From an uncultured Spirochaetaceae bacterium (GTDB taxonomy: Bacteria; Spirochaetota; Spirochaetia; Sphaerochaetales; Sphaerochaetaceae), in contig CAMKPI010000090.1 in the NCBI GenBank assembly GCA_946414625.1, forward strand, positions 1 to 6,458: 6,458 nt of DNA, in the 5' to 3' direction. A program made the translations under genes and the position numbers. This document shows, one piece after another, positions 1 through 5,510 of the stretch. Under the pieces are notes generated by a model, which saw nothing but the letters and a program-made list of their open reading frames with translations, was not told the origin of the DNA and searched no databases. Numbering within the stretch: position 1 is the stretch's first letter; each line of letters begins with the position of its first letter.

Positions 1-40
1 AGGTATTAGGCTTTTACCCTTGGCTCTTCGGCCCAGACAA

Positions 41-228
41 CCGGAGAGCCTTTTTGTGCCTTGCGGCGCGTTGCGGGCGGTGTTTGGTCCGCCGAACCGC
101 ATCGCACGGAGGGCCCAGAGACGAGGAGGGACGCTTTTTTTCAGTGCCTTGCGGCGCGTCGCGTGCGGTTTTGGTCCGCCTGTCGCGACGCGCGGAGGAC
201 CCTAGATACCCGGAGAGCCTTTTTGTGC
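41..228. repeat. Degenerate tandem repeat, about 2.2 units of roughly 85 bases
   Basis: Unit 1 (about 41-122) begins CCGGAGAGCCTTTTTGTGC. The same 19 bases recur exactly at 210-228, where a third, partial unit starts. Unit 2 (about 123-208) has a diverged start with a longer T run. GTGCCTTGCGGCGCGT at 56-71 recurs at 144-159, 88 bases later, and is followed in both units by a G-rich stretch and GGTCCGCC (86-93 and 173-180). Each unit is preceded by a similar A-G-A-Y-A run. The array may extend beyond the left window edge. Function is unknown. It lies past the terminator of the isocitrate dehydrogenase operon, so it is probably not part of that mRNA. Confidence 0.75.
154..193. repeat. Inverted repeat able to form a long hairpin
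   Basis: GCGCGTCGCG at 154-163 is the exact reverse complement of CGCGACGCGC at 184-193. Inside it, GCGG at 165-168 can pair with CCGC at 176-179 around a TTTTGGT loop. Together they give a two-part GC-rich stem. Unit 1 has a weaker counterpart: GGCGG at 76-80 with CCGCC at 89-93, flanked by TGCG at 72-75 and CGCA at 98-101. No T run follows the stem on either strand, so it does not look like a terminator. Confidence 0.6.
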
Positions 229-260
229 ACTTTTTGTGTCGGATGGAGATATGTTTGGAC

Positions 261-288
261 AAAAACCCCGCCTGCTGTGCAGGCGGGG
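261..288 (-). terminator. Rho-independent terminator of the acn-gltA-icd operon
   Basis: A perfect 10-base-pair stem (CCCCGCCTGC at 266-275 against GCAGGCGGGG at 279-288) closes a three-base loop. Read leftward, the stem is followed at once by five T residues (the A run at 261-265 on the plus strand). It begins about 40 bases past the isocitrate dehydrogenase stop codon, which fits the end of the leftward operon. On the plus strand no T run follows, so it should act in one direction only. Confidence 0.9.
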
Positions 289-328
289 TGGAAACGGGTC
301 TTGTGGCGTGCTGAAAAGCCACCCAGCG

Positions 329-1333
329 TCAAAGATTTGCGATAACAGCGTGTGTGTATTCGTCTGTCGAGGCGACTCCTCCGAGGTCCCGGGGGAGAGC
401 CTTTCCTTCGGACAGAACCTCTTCAATCGCGCCCCTGAGCCGCGCTGCATCGTCTGGGAGTCCTATGTGTTCCAGCATTAGCGCCCCGGAGAGGAGAAAC
501 GCCGTGGGGTTTGCGATTCCAAGCCCCGCGATGTCAGGGGCGGAGCCATGCACTGCCTCGAATACCGCCACATCTCGCCCGATGTTCGCTGCCGGAGCCA
601 TCCCCAGCCCTCCGACAAGCCCCGCGATGAGGTCTGTGATTATGTCTCCATAGAGGTTCGGGGCCACAAGGGTGTCGTATTTCTCCGGATCCGTGACAAG
701 CTGCATGCACATGTTGTCGATGATTCTGTCGTCTGCGCGGAGAGCCGGGCACTTCTTTGCATATTCCTCCGCCACCTCGTTGAATACCTCGAGGAAAAGT
801 CCGTCCGTTTTTTTCAGAATGTTTGCTTTGTGCACGCAGGTGATGCGCTGCCTCTTATGCGCCGCAGCCCACTCGAACGCCGCTCTGATGATCCTCTCGC
901 TGGCAGAGCGTGTGATTTTTTTCCGGGCAATAAAGCCGTCCTCCGTCTCGTACTCGTCCCCGATGTAGAGATCCTCGGTATTCTCCCGGAATGTGGCAAG
1001 GTCGATGTTTTCGTAGCGAGAGGGTGTGTTCGGCAACGTCTTTGCCGGCCTGAAATTGATATACAGGTCGAACAGAACTCTGAGCTGTACGTTAACGCTC
1101 CTGAAGCCCCTTCCGACAGGAGTGGTACAGGGCGCCTTCAGCGCCACTTTGTTCCGCCGGAGAGAATTCACAGCGCTTTCCGGAATGAGAGAGCCTGTCT
1201 CTTTGTATGCCCTCTCTCCGAGGAGCTCTTCGTCGAATGCGACATCCGCTCCGAGGGCGTCGCAAACCTGTCTGAAAGACTCTGTGATCTCGGGTCCTAT
1301 ACCGTCGCCCGGGAACAGCGTGATGCGTTTCAT
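329..1333 (-). CDS. icd: NAD-dependent isocitrate dehydrogenase (isocitrate/isopropylmalate dehydrogenase family)
   Basis: This 334-residue cytoplasmic enzyme is predicted to oxidise and decarboxylate isocitrate to 2-oxoglutarate. Visible motifs are PGDGIGPEI (8-16), a substrate loop with S79-x-N81 and R85, R95 in N-F-R-P, ENTED (117-121), the catalytic lysine region VHKANILK (K169) and the metal-binding aspartates in NLYGDIITD (D230, D234). The cofactor segment reads HGSAPDIAG. Asp267-Ile268 at this site is typical of NAD-using members, whereas the E. coli NADP enzyme has Lys-Tyr. The length matches the short NAD-type class. The start is preceded by GGAGG (1338-1342) four bases upstream, and only nine bases separate it from the citrate synthase stop, so the two are co-transcribed and probably translationally coupled. 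Homoisocitrate or isopropylmalate dehydrogenase is the alternative in this family, but the neighbours (aconitase and citrate synthase) and the ENTED loop favour isocitrate. Confidence 0.93.
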   Translation of the reverse strand: MKRITLFPGDGIGPEITESFRQVCDALGADVAFDEELLGERAYKETGSLIPESAVNSLRRNKVALKAPCTTPVGRGFRSVNVQLRVLFDLYINFRPAKTLPNTPSRYENIDLATFRENTEDLYIGDEYETEDGFIARKKITRSASERIIRAAFEWAAAHKRQRITCVHKANILKKTDGLFLEVFNEVAEEYAKKCPALRADDRIIDNMCMQLVTDPEKYDTLVAPNLYGDIITDLIAGLVGGLGMAPAANIGRDVAVFEAVHGSAPDIAGLGIANPTAFLLSGALMLEHIGLPDDAARLRGAIEEVLSEGKALPRDLGGVASTDEYTHAVIANL

Positions 1334-1337
1334 GACT

Positions 1338-1342
1338 CCTCC
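1338..1342 (-). promoter_or_regulatory. Ribosome binding site of icd
   Basis: Read leftward, GGAGG is followed by the four bases AGTC and then the ATG at 1333. It fills nearly the whole nine-base gap after the citrate synthase stop codon, which fixes the icd start and suggests ribosomes pass directly from one gene to the next. Confidence 0.85.
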
Positions 1343-2686
1343 TCAATCTTTTCCTGTGTTTTTCGAAACGTCCTGTCCGACGTATTTTCCCGCCGGGCGG
1401 ATTATCCTGTCGCAGTACAGCTTGTTTTCTATGTTGTGCGAGAGCCAGCCTGCGCTCCTGCCGCATGCGAAGAATGGAGTGAACAGGTCAGGGCTTATTT
1501 TCAGTATGTCGTACATCAGGCTGCTGTAATAGTCAACGTTCGTTGGGATATTCACGCTCCCTTTGCGGGCGCGGAGCTCCTCTCGGGCTGCTGTCTCGAA
1601 CCTGTTGTAAAAGCCGTATAGATCCAGCATGTCCTTTTTTTCTGCAAGCTCACGGCACTTCTCGCGGAGGATTGTTGCCCGCGGGTCAGATATTGTGTAT
1701 ACGGCGTGTCCCATTCCGTAAATCAGGCCGGACTTGTCTCCAAAGCGACCGTCCAGGATCCTTTTTGCGGCCTCGTGGAGTTCTGTATCGGAAGGGGAGA
1801 GCCCGAGCTCTGCGATGAGAGCCTTCATCTGTTCGTAGACCGCCCTGTTCGCTCCGCCATGCCGGGGGCCTTTCAGCGAGCCGAGAGACGCGCACATGGA
1901 GGAATATATGTCCGTTCCTGTCGACGAGACCACAAGGTTCGCGAAGGTGCTGTTGTTTCCTCCGCCGTGGTCGGCATGGAGAATCAGCGCAAGGTCGAGG
2001 ATCTCCGCCTCTAATCGGTCAAACTCTCCGTATCTGCGGCCCATCCACAGGAGGTTCTCCGCAATGGAGTATTCCGGCCTCGGGTCTCGGATATGAAGTG
2101 AGAGCCCGTCGTGGTAGTGTCTTTTTGCGCGGTAGGAATAGGCGATGACAGACGGCAGCCGGGCGATGATGCAAAGCCCCTTGCAGAGCGTTGTGTAGGC
2201 ATCCGAGCCGTCGGGGTCGTCGTCGTAGGAATACATCGAGAGAATACATTTTTGGATTTGGTTCATTGTGGAGCGGCTGTTCTTGCGGAAAATCACATCT
2301 TCCACAAAGCCTTCCGGCAGAGCGTACATCTCGGATAGGAGACCATGGAACGTTTCTATCTCTCTCTCGTCCGGGAGGCGGGAGAAGAGCAAGAGGAAGC
2401 AGACACGCTCGAAGCCGTAGTGTGTCTTGTTCAGGTTCACCAGGTCGAATATGTCGATGCCCCGGTAGTACAAGTGCCCTTCGTCGTCGACTTTGCGGCC
2501 GTCTTCCATGCGGTAGCCGTAGACGTCGGAGATTTTCGTGAGGAGAACCAGCACCCCCGTGCCGTTTGCGTTCCTCAGACCCTTCTTCACGTTGTATTTC
2601 TCGTATAATTCGTTTGCTATCTCGCCTTTATACAAGGAGTTACCGTATGTTTTGGCAAGAAAAATCTCGTTTGATTGCGTGGTCAT
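1343..2686 (-). CDS. gltA: Citrate synthase (Si-type fold)
   Basis: This cytoplasmic enzyme condenses acetyl-CoA with oxaloacetate to citrate, the entry step of the pathway completed by the flanking genes. From the chosen start it has 447 residues. Catalytic landmarks of the citrate synthase fold are all present: ILHADHGGGNNST (H237, H240), GPRHGGAN (H276), the GMGHAVY histidine (H327) with the DPRA motif after it, and the catalytic aspartate in NVDYYSS (D385). SAGWLSH (411-417) follows near the C-terminus. The N-terminal part (YGNSLYKGEI onward, and the HLYYRGIDI segment) resembles long-form citrate synthases of Clostridia. The frame stays open 14 codons further upstream to an ATG at 2728. 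I prefer the ATG at 2686 because GGAGAG stands six bases before it and the upstream extension runs into repeated DNA. A 2-methylcitrate synthase role is possible within the family, but the context argues for citrate. Confidence 0.95.
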   Translation of the reverse strand: MTTQSNEIFLAKTYGNSLYKGEIANELYEKYNVKKGLRNANGTGVLVLLTKISDVYGYRMEDGRKVDDEGHLYYRGIDIFDLVNLNKTHYGFERVCFLLLFSRLPDEREIETFHGLLSEMYALPEGFVEDVIFRKNSRSTMNQIQKCILSMYSYDDDPDGSDAYTTLCKGLCIIARLPSVIAYSYRAKRHYHDGLSLHIRDPRPEYSIAENLLWMGRRYGEFDRLEAEILDLALILHADHGGGNNSTFANLVVSSTGTDIYSSMCASLGSLKGPRHGGANRAVYEQMKALIAELGLSPSDTELHEAAKRILDGRFGDKSGLIYGMGHAVYTISDPRATILREKCRELAEKKDMLDLYGFYNRFETAAREELRARKGSVNIPTNVDYYSSLMYDILKISPDLFTPFFACGRSAGWLSHNIENKLYCDRIIRPAGKYVGQDVSKNTGKD

Positions 2687-2692
2687 TCGTCT

Positions 2693-2698
2693 CTCTCC
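2693..2698 (-). promoter_or_regulatory. Ribosome binding site deciding the gltA start
   Basis: Read leftward, GGAGAG is followed by a six-base spacer and the ATG at 2686. The upstream in-frame ATG at 2728 falls inside the 17-base tandem repeat. This favours a 447-residue rather than a 461-residue product. Confidence 0.75.
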
Positions 2699-2719
2699 AA
2701 AGGTTGACAGCGCCCTGCC

Positions 2720-2750
2720 GTCATTCAAGCGGCACTGTCATTCAAGCGGC
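2720..2750. repeat. Two tandem copies of a 17-base unit upstream of gltA
   Basis: GTCATTCAAGCGGC occurs exactly at 2720-2733 and again at 2737-2750, a 17-base period with three variable bases between the copies. On the coding strand of the operon this reads GCCGCTTGAATGAC twice, 34 to 64 bases ahead of the citrate synthase start. It could be a paired protein-binding site or slippage. I see no matching -10 box downstream, so I do not call a promoter. Confidence 0.6.
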
Positions 2751-2757
2751 TGTTTCG

Positions 2758-2804
2758 CGCTGCCGTGTGTTCGGGCGCGATTTACATGATGCTGTCAGGC
2801 TCGC
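2758..2804. repeat. 47-base direct repeat, copy 1
   Basis: These 47 bases, from CGCTGCCGTG to CAGGCTCGC, are repeated without a mismatch at 2911-2957. The copies are 153 bases apart, start to start, and both lie in the aconitase to citrate synthase spacer. Flanking bases differ on both sides, so the ends of the unit are sharp. No transposase or coding function is evident. Copy 1 also contains part of a small inverted repeat, TCGCGC (2755-2760) with GCGCGA (2775-2780). Confidence 0.85.
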
Positions 2805-2812
2805 CGGGTTAT

Positions 2813-2856
2813 CGAAGCGTTCCCGGGGGATTCGTTACCGTTTTCCTTTCGCTTCG
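2813..2856. repeat. Inverted repeat between the two 47-base copies
   Basis: CGAAGCG (2813-2819) is the exact reverse complement of CGCTTCG (2850-2856), with 30 bases between the arms. This weak, long-loop hairpin candidate lies between the direct repeats. It could be chance in GC-rich DNA. Confidence 0.35.
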
Positions 2857-2869
2857 CGCCCGGTGGGTT

Positions 2870-2905
2870 TTGCCGCATGTTCAGGTGCTTTGCGTCATGC
2901 GGCAA
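2870..2905. repeat. Hairpin in the aconitase to citrate synthase spacer
   Basis: TTGCCGCATG (2870-2879) pairs perfectly with CATGCGGCAA (2896-2905) over ten base pairs around a 16-base loop. On the mRNA of the leftward operon it begins 54 bases past the aconitase stop codon. No T run follows in either direction, so it is more likely an mRNA-stabilising or processing structure than a terminator. That role is inference. Confidence 0.55.
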
Positions 2906-2910
2906 GTCCT

Positions 2911-2957
2911 CGCTGCCGTGTGTTCGGGCGCGATTTACATGATGCTGTCAGGCTCGC
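2911..2957. repeat. 47-base direct repeat, copy 2
   Basis: This is the second exact copy of the unit at 2758-2804. It ends two bases short of the aconitase stop codon (2960-2962), so the aconitase gene runs almost directly into the repeat. Such a position suggests the element was inserted or duplicated just past the gene end without harming it. Confidence 0.85.
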
Positions 2958-2959
2958 TG

Positions 2960-4870
2960 TCATGCGTTTAAGAGGCTTCCAGCGCGGAGGTTTCTGACTT
3001 CCTCCGCGGTGAAAGATGTGCGTATGACACATTCCCCGCCGTCCGTGAGAAGCCGCACCTCGTTTTTTTCCAGGGCAGAGGTGTCGATTTTAAGCGCCGC
3101 GCCTTCCTGGAGGCTCTCGTACAGCTCATCTGGTATTTCCAGCGGCAGGATTCCCCAGTTTGCGAGGTTCTGTCTGTGGATTCTCGCAAAGCTTTTCGCA
3201 AGCACGGCGCGAACTCCTAGGTACCTCGGGGCAATTGCCGCATGCTCCCGGGACGAACCCTGCCCGTAGTTCCTGCCGGCGAGGATCACCGACGCCTTGC
3301 CGACTGCCGCGTTCTCCAGGGCTTCTTTCTTGAATGACGTCTTCACATTCATGAAGCAAAAATCGGAGATCCGCTCGATGTTGCTCCGATACGGCAGAAC
3401 CTTTGCTCCGGCGGGCATGATATGGTCGGTTGAGATGTCGTCTCCGGTTTTCAGAAGAATTCGCGCTTCCAGGGTGTCCGGGAGGGCATCAAAACGCGGC
3501 AGCGGCTTGATGTTCGGTCCCATGACGACATCTCCGCTGTAGTCCGGCTGGATGAACATTGACTTGTCGTTGATGTATTCTTCGGGTTTTGGATATTTTG
3601 CGAGGTTTTCGGATGTTCCTGTCGGATCCGTGAAGTGCCCGCTGAGCGCGGACATGGCGGCAGTGACGGGAGAGACAAGGTATACCCCGGCGGACACGGT
3701 GCCGCTCCGCCCAAGGAAGTTTCTGTTGTAAGTCCTTACGCTTACAGCATTTGTACAAGGACTCTGTCCCATTCCGATGCAGGGCCCGCATGTGCATTCA
3801 AGAATCCTTGCCCCGCTTTGGATGATGTCGAAAAGCATTCCGTTCCCGCTTGTCATCTCAAGCACGTTGCGGCTGCCGGGGTTTATTCCGAAGCTCACGG
3901 AATTGTGGATTTTCCGGCCTTTCAGGATGGAGGCTACCATCTCCATGTCCAGGTAAGAGGAGTTTGTGCACGAGCCGATGAGCACCTGGTCAATTTTTAC
4001 ACCCTCCGCTTCCAGTTCCCGCACGGGACGCACGTTGTCGGGGCTGGACGGGCAGGCGGCCAGGGCTTCGAGACTAGAGAGGTCAATTTCTATGGTCTCG
4101 GCATACTTCGCACCCTCGTCCGCCGAGAGTGCCTTCCAGTCGGCTTCCCGCCCCTGCATCCGGAGAAATTCCCGAGTGCGGCTGTCGGACGGGAAAATCG
4201 AGGTTGTGGCTCCGAGCTCCGCGCCCATGTTGCAGACGGTTCCGCGCTCCGGAACGGAGAGGGTCTCCACTCCGGGGCCTGTATACTCGAAGATCTTGTT
4301 CACGCCGCCTTTCACGGAAAGGCGACGCAGGAGCTCAAGAATCACATCCTTTGCTGTGACGCCCGCTCTGAGGCGCCCTGTGAGGCGCACCTGGACAATC
4401 CGCGGGCGCGGAAGGCGGAACGGGCGGCCCGCCATTGCAAGTGCGATATCAAGACCACCTGCTCCGATGGCAATCGCGGCGAGGGCGCCGGATGTCGGCG
4501 TGTGTGAGTCGCTCCCGAGGAGTGTAATGCCTGGGCGCGAGAAGTTCTCCAGATGGAGCTGGTGGCAGATGCCGTTTCCCGCCTTTGAGAACACAATGCC
4601 GTATTTGTTCGCCACTGTCTCGAGGAAGATGTGGTCGTCGGCGTTTTCAAAGCCGCTCTGCAGGGTGTTGTGGTCCACATAGCTCACCGAAAGGCTTGTC
4701 CTCACCTTGGGGATTCCCATGGAAAGGAACTCGAGATATGCCATCGTTCCCGTGGCGTCCTGAGTCAGGGTCTGGTCTATCCTGATTTTCAGCGTCCCAT
4801 CCGCTTCTCCCTCTGAATGTGCGGCGAGTATCTTCTCTGCCAGCGTGAGCGGCGTTTTGCAGTGTTCCAT
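2960..4870 (-). CDS. acn: Aconitate hydratase (aconitase), short bacterial class
   Basis: This 636-residue cytoplasmic iron-sulfur enzyme is predicted to isomerise citrate to isocitrate through cis-aconitate. Domain order is typical: DQTLTQDATGTMA (32-44), DHNT (66-69), LGSDSHTPTSGA (118-129), the cluster-binding cysteines in IGSCTN (C301) and CTCGPCIGMG (C361, C364), then after a linker the swivel domain with TGDDISTDHIMPAG (475-488), NYGQGSSREHAA (534-545) and AKSFARIHRQNL (559-569). The three cluster ligands and the Ser-Ser-Arg-Glu-His segment are intact, so the enzyme should be active. It is much shorter than the roughly 900-residue AcnA form. The frame is open to an ATG at 4963, but the extra 31 residues would cross the divergent promoters. 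The ATG at 4870 has GGAGG five bases upstream. Isopropylmalate or homoaconitate isomerase relatives are the alternative. A single chain with both domains, next to citrate synthase, supports aconitase. Confidence 0.95.
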   Translation of the reverse strand: MEHCKTPLTLAEKILAAHSEGEADGTLKIRIDQTLTQDATGTMAYLEFLSMGIPKVRTSLSVSYVDHNTLQSGFENADDHIFLETVANKYGIVFSKAGNGICHQLHLENFSRPGITLLGSDSHTPTSGALAAIAIGAGGLDIALAMAGRPFRLPRPRIVQVRLTGRLRAGVTAKDVILELLRRLSVKGGVNKIFEYTGPGVETLSVPERGTVCNMGAELGATTSIFPSDSRTREFLRMQGREADWKALSADEGAKYAETIEIDLSSLEALAACPSSPDNVRPVRELEAEGVKIDQVLIGSCTNSSYLDMEMVASILKGRKIHNSVSFGINPGSRNVLEMTSGNGMLFDIIQSGARILECTCGPCIGMGQSPCTNAVSVRTYNRNFLGRSGTVSAGVYLVSPVTAAMSALSGHFTDPTGTSENLAKYPKPEEYINDKSMFIQPDYSGDVVMGPNIKPLPRFDALPDTLEARILLKTGDDISTDHIMPAGAKVLPYRSNIERISDFCFMNVKTSFKKEALENAAVGKASVILAGRNYGQGSSREHAAIAPRYLGVRAVLAKSFARIHRQNLANWGILPLEIPDELYESLQEGAALKIDTSALEKNEVRLLTDGGECVIRTSFTAEEVRNLRAGSLLNA

Positions 4871-4875
4871 AACGA

Positions 4876-4880
4876 CCTCC
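4876..4880 (-). promoter_or_regulatory. Ribosome binding site deciding the acn start
   Basis: Read leftward, GGAGG is followed by the five-base spacer TCGTT and the ATG at 4870. It supports the 636-residue product over the longer open frame that begins at 4963. Confidence 0.8.
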
Positions 4881-4894
4881 AGCGTACAGCCGTG

Positions 4895-4923
4895 TTGCAA
4901 TTTTGTTCGGTAAAGTATATATA
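4895..4923 (+). promoter_or_regulatory. Predicted promoter of the MATE gene
   Basis: TTGCAA (4895-4900) and TATATA (4918-4923) are separated by 17 bases, a good fit to a housekeeping sigma factor promoter. Transcription would begin near 4930 and give a leader of about 27 bases before the ATG at 4957. The AT-rich island around it stands out from GC-rich surroundings. A second possible -10, TATAAA at 4920-4925, overlaps it. Confidence 0.6.
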
Positions 4924-4942
4924 AAACCACGAAAATTTGTAA
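4914..4942 (-). promoter_or_regulatory. Predicted promoter of the acn-gltA-icd operon
   Basis: On the leftward strand TTACAA (positions 4942-4937) and TATACT (4919-4914) are 17 bases apart, close to the housekeeping consensus. Transcription would begin near 4907, about 37 bases ahead of the aconitase ATG. The -10 box shares bases 4918-4919 with the -10 box of the opposite promoter, so RNA polymerase should not be able to occupy both at once. Confidence 0.65.
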
Positions 4943-4947
4943 TATGC

Positions 4948-4952
4948 GGAGG
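4948..4952 (+). promoter_or_regulatory. Ribosome binding site deciding the MATE start
   Basis: GGAGG stands four bases before the ATG at 4957. This favours that start over an in-frame ATG at 4903, which lies upstream of the predicted transcription start. Confidence 0.8.
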
Positions 4953-4956
4953 AAAT

Positions 4957-5454
4957 ATGCCAAGCGACCGCCTGTTGACCCACGGCTCCATATTCAAAAC
5001 CCTTGTACGCTTCGCCATGCCGGTGATGCTATCTCTTTTTCTTCAAAGCCTTTACGGCGCGGTGGATCTATTTGTGGTCGGACGCTTTGCAAGCACGAGC
5101 GACGTCTCCGGAGTTGCCACAGGAAGCATGCTGATGGCTGTGGTGACGGGTTTCGTGGCTGGCCTTGCGATGGGCGTCACGGTGCTTGTCGGCAAATCCC
5201 TGGGCGAGGGCAGGGGAGACGAGGCAGGACGAGCAATCAGCACAGGAATCGTGCTTTTCGGCGCGTTTTCGCTTGTTCTCACCCTTGTTTTGACCGTTTG
5301 GACGCCGTTTTTCGTCCGGCTTCTGCATTCTCCGGAGGAGGCTGTCTCGAACACGGAGGACTATGTCCGGATCTGTTCGGCGGGTTTTCTTTTCATTGTG
5401 GCATATAACCTTTTGGGCGGCATTTTCCGGGGTCTTGGAGACTCTGTCAGATAG
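4957..5454 (+). CDS. MATE-family efflux transporter, truncated at its 3' end
   Basis: The 165-residue product is the N-terminal third of a MATE (multidrug and toxic compound extrusion) membrane transporter. Family members pump drugs or cationic compounds outward using a sodium or proton gradient. After a short cytoplasmic start (MPSDRLLTHGSIFKTLVRFA) come about four hydrophobic segments, near residues 17-43, 52-74, 95-119 and 140-158. The first contains the YGAVDLFVVGRF stretch with the conserved aspartate (D37). The protein follows the family closely up to GGIFRGLGDS (residue 163). It then reads V-R-stop, where full-length members continue to about 450 residues and 12 helices. The missing part is not elsewhere in the window. 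A functional transporter is unlikely. The end coincides with a base-composition change and a hairpin, so this is either a gene broken by recombination or an assembly join. Substrate cannot be predicted. Confidence 0.9.
   Translation: MPSDRLLTHGSIFKTLVRFAMPVMLSLFLQSLYGAVDLFVVGRFASTSDVSGVATGSMLMAVVTGFVAGLAMGVTVLVGKSLGEGRGDEAGRAISTGIVLFGAFSLVLTLVLTVWTPFFVRLLHSPEEAVSNTEDYVRICSAGFLFIVAYNLLGGIFRGLGDSVR
5446..5452. other. Junction between two sequence types
   Basis: Recognisable MATE coding sequence ends with the serine codon at 5443-5445. The next two codons and the stop are unrelated to the family. From the hairpin at 5453 onward the DNA is GC-richer and belongs to the dapB locus. The breakpoint must therefore lie close to 5446-5452. 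No insertion sequence, tRNA gene or target-site duplication is visible there. Confidence 0.65.
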
Positions 5455-5479
5455 AACCGCTGAACAGGTCAGCGGTTCT
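5453..5479. terminator. Strong hairpin, possible terminator remnant between MATE and dapB
   Basis: AGAACCGCTGA (5453-5463) pairs perfectly with TCAGCGGTTCT (5469-5479) over 11 base pairs around a five-base loop. It lies 31 bases past the dapB stop when read leftward, a normal place for a terminator. However, no T run follows on that strand, where the junction begins. On the plus strand a five-T run occurs only ten bases further on (5490-5494). The original T run for dapAB may have been lost at the junction. Confidence 0.55.
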
Positions 5480-5510
5480 GTTGCGGTCGTTTTTGATTCG
5501 GCGGGAAGCG

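Larger units (their letters stand above)
1..328. other. Gene-free region downstream of icd
   Basis: No convincing gene lies here. Open frames exist on both strands, but they overlap one another, match no family I know and run through repeated DNA, so they are by-products of GC-rich sequence. What the stretch does hold is a degenerate tandem repeat (41-228), a strong hairpin inside the second repeat unit (154-193) and the terminator of the leftward operon (261-288). Bases 1-40 and 289-328 show nothing I can name. Confidence 0.75.

Noticed and set aside
41..228. Possible CRISPR array
   Set aside because: Units are about 85 bases and degenerate. There are no constant short repeats with unique spacers of even length and no cas genes nearby.
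14..345. Several small open frames in the left intergenic region on both strands
   Set aside because: They overlap each other and the tandem repeat, contain low-complexity Arg/Pro-rich sequence and lack ribosome binding sites.
548..1621. A 357-codon open frame on the plus strand opposite icd and gltA
   Set aside because: It is antisense to two well-supported enzymes, crosses their boundary, resembles no family and has no fitting ribosome binding site. Long antisense frames are expected opposite GC-biased genes.
2758..2957. Possible insertion sequence or miniature transposon bounded by the 47-base copies
   Set aside because: The copies are direct, not terminal inverted repeats, and no flanking target duplication or transposase is visible. 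I list them only as a direct repeat.
2566..2997. Plus-strand frames in the acn-gltA spacer with a repeated peptide (CRVFGRDLHDAVRLA)
   Set aside because: The peptide repeat is only the 47-base DNA repeat read in frame. The frames overlap both flanking genes and have no start signal of quality.
3635..4507. A 290-codon open frame on the plus strand inside aconitase
   Set aside because: It lies fully antisense to the aconitase catalytic domains and has cysteine- and histidine-rich, unfamiliar composition typical of a shadow frame.
4903..4956. Longer MATE protein starting at 4903
   Set aside because: The added 18 residues lie across the predicted promoter -10 box and have no ribosome binding site, while GGAGG precedes the ATG at 4957.
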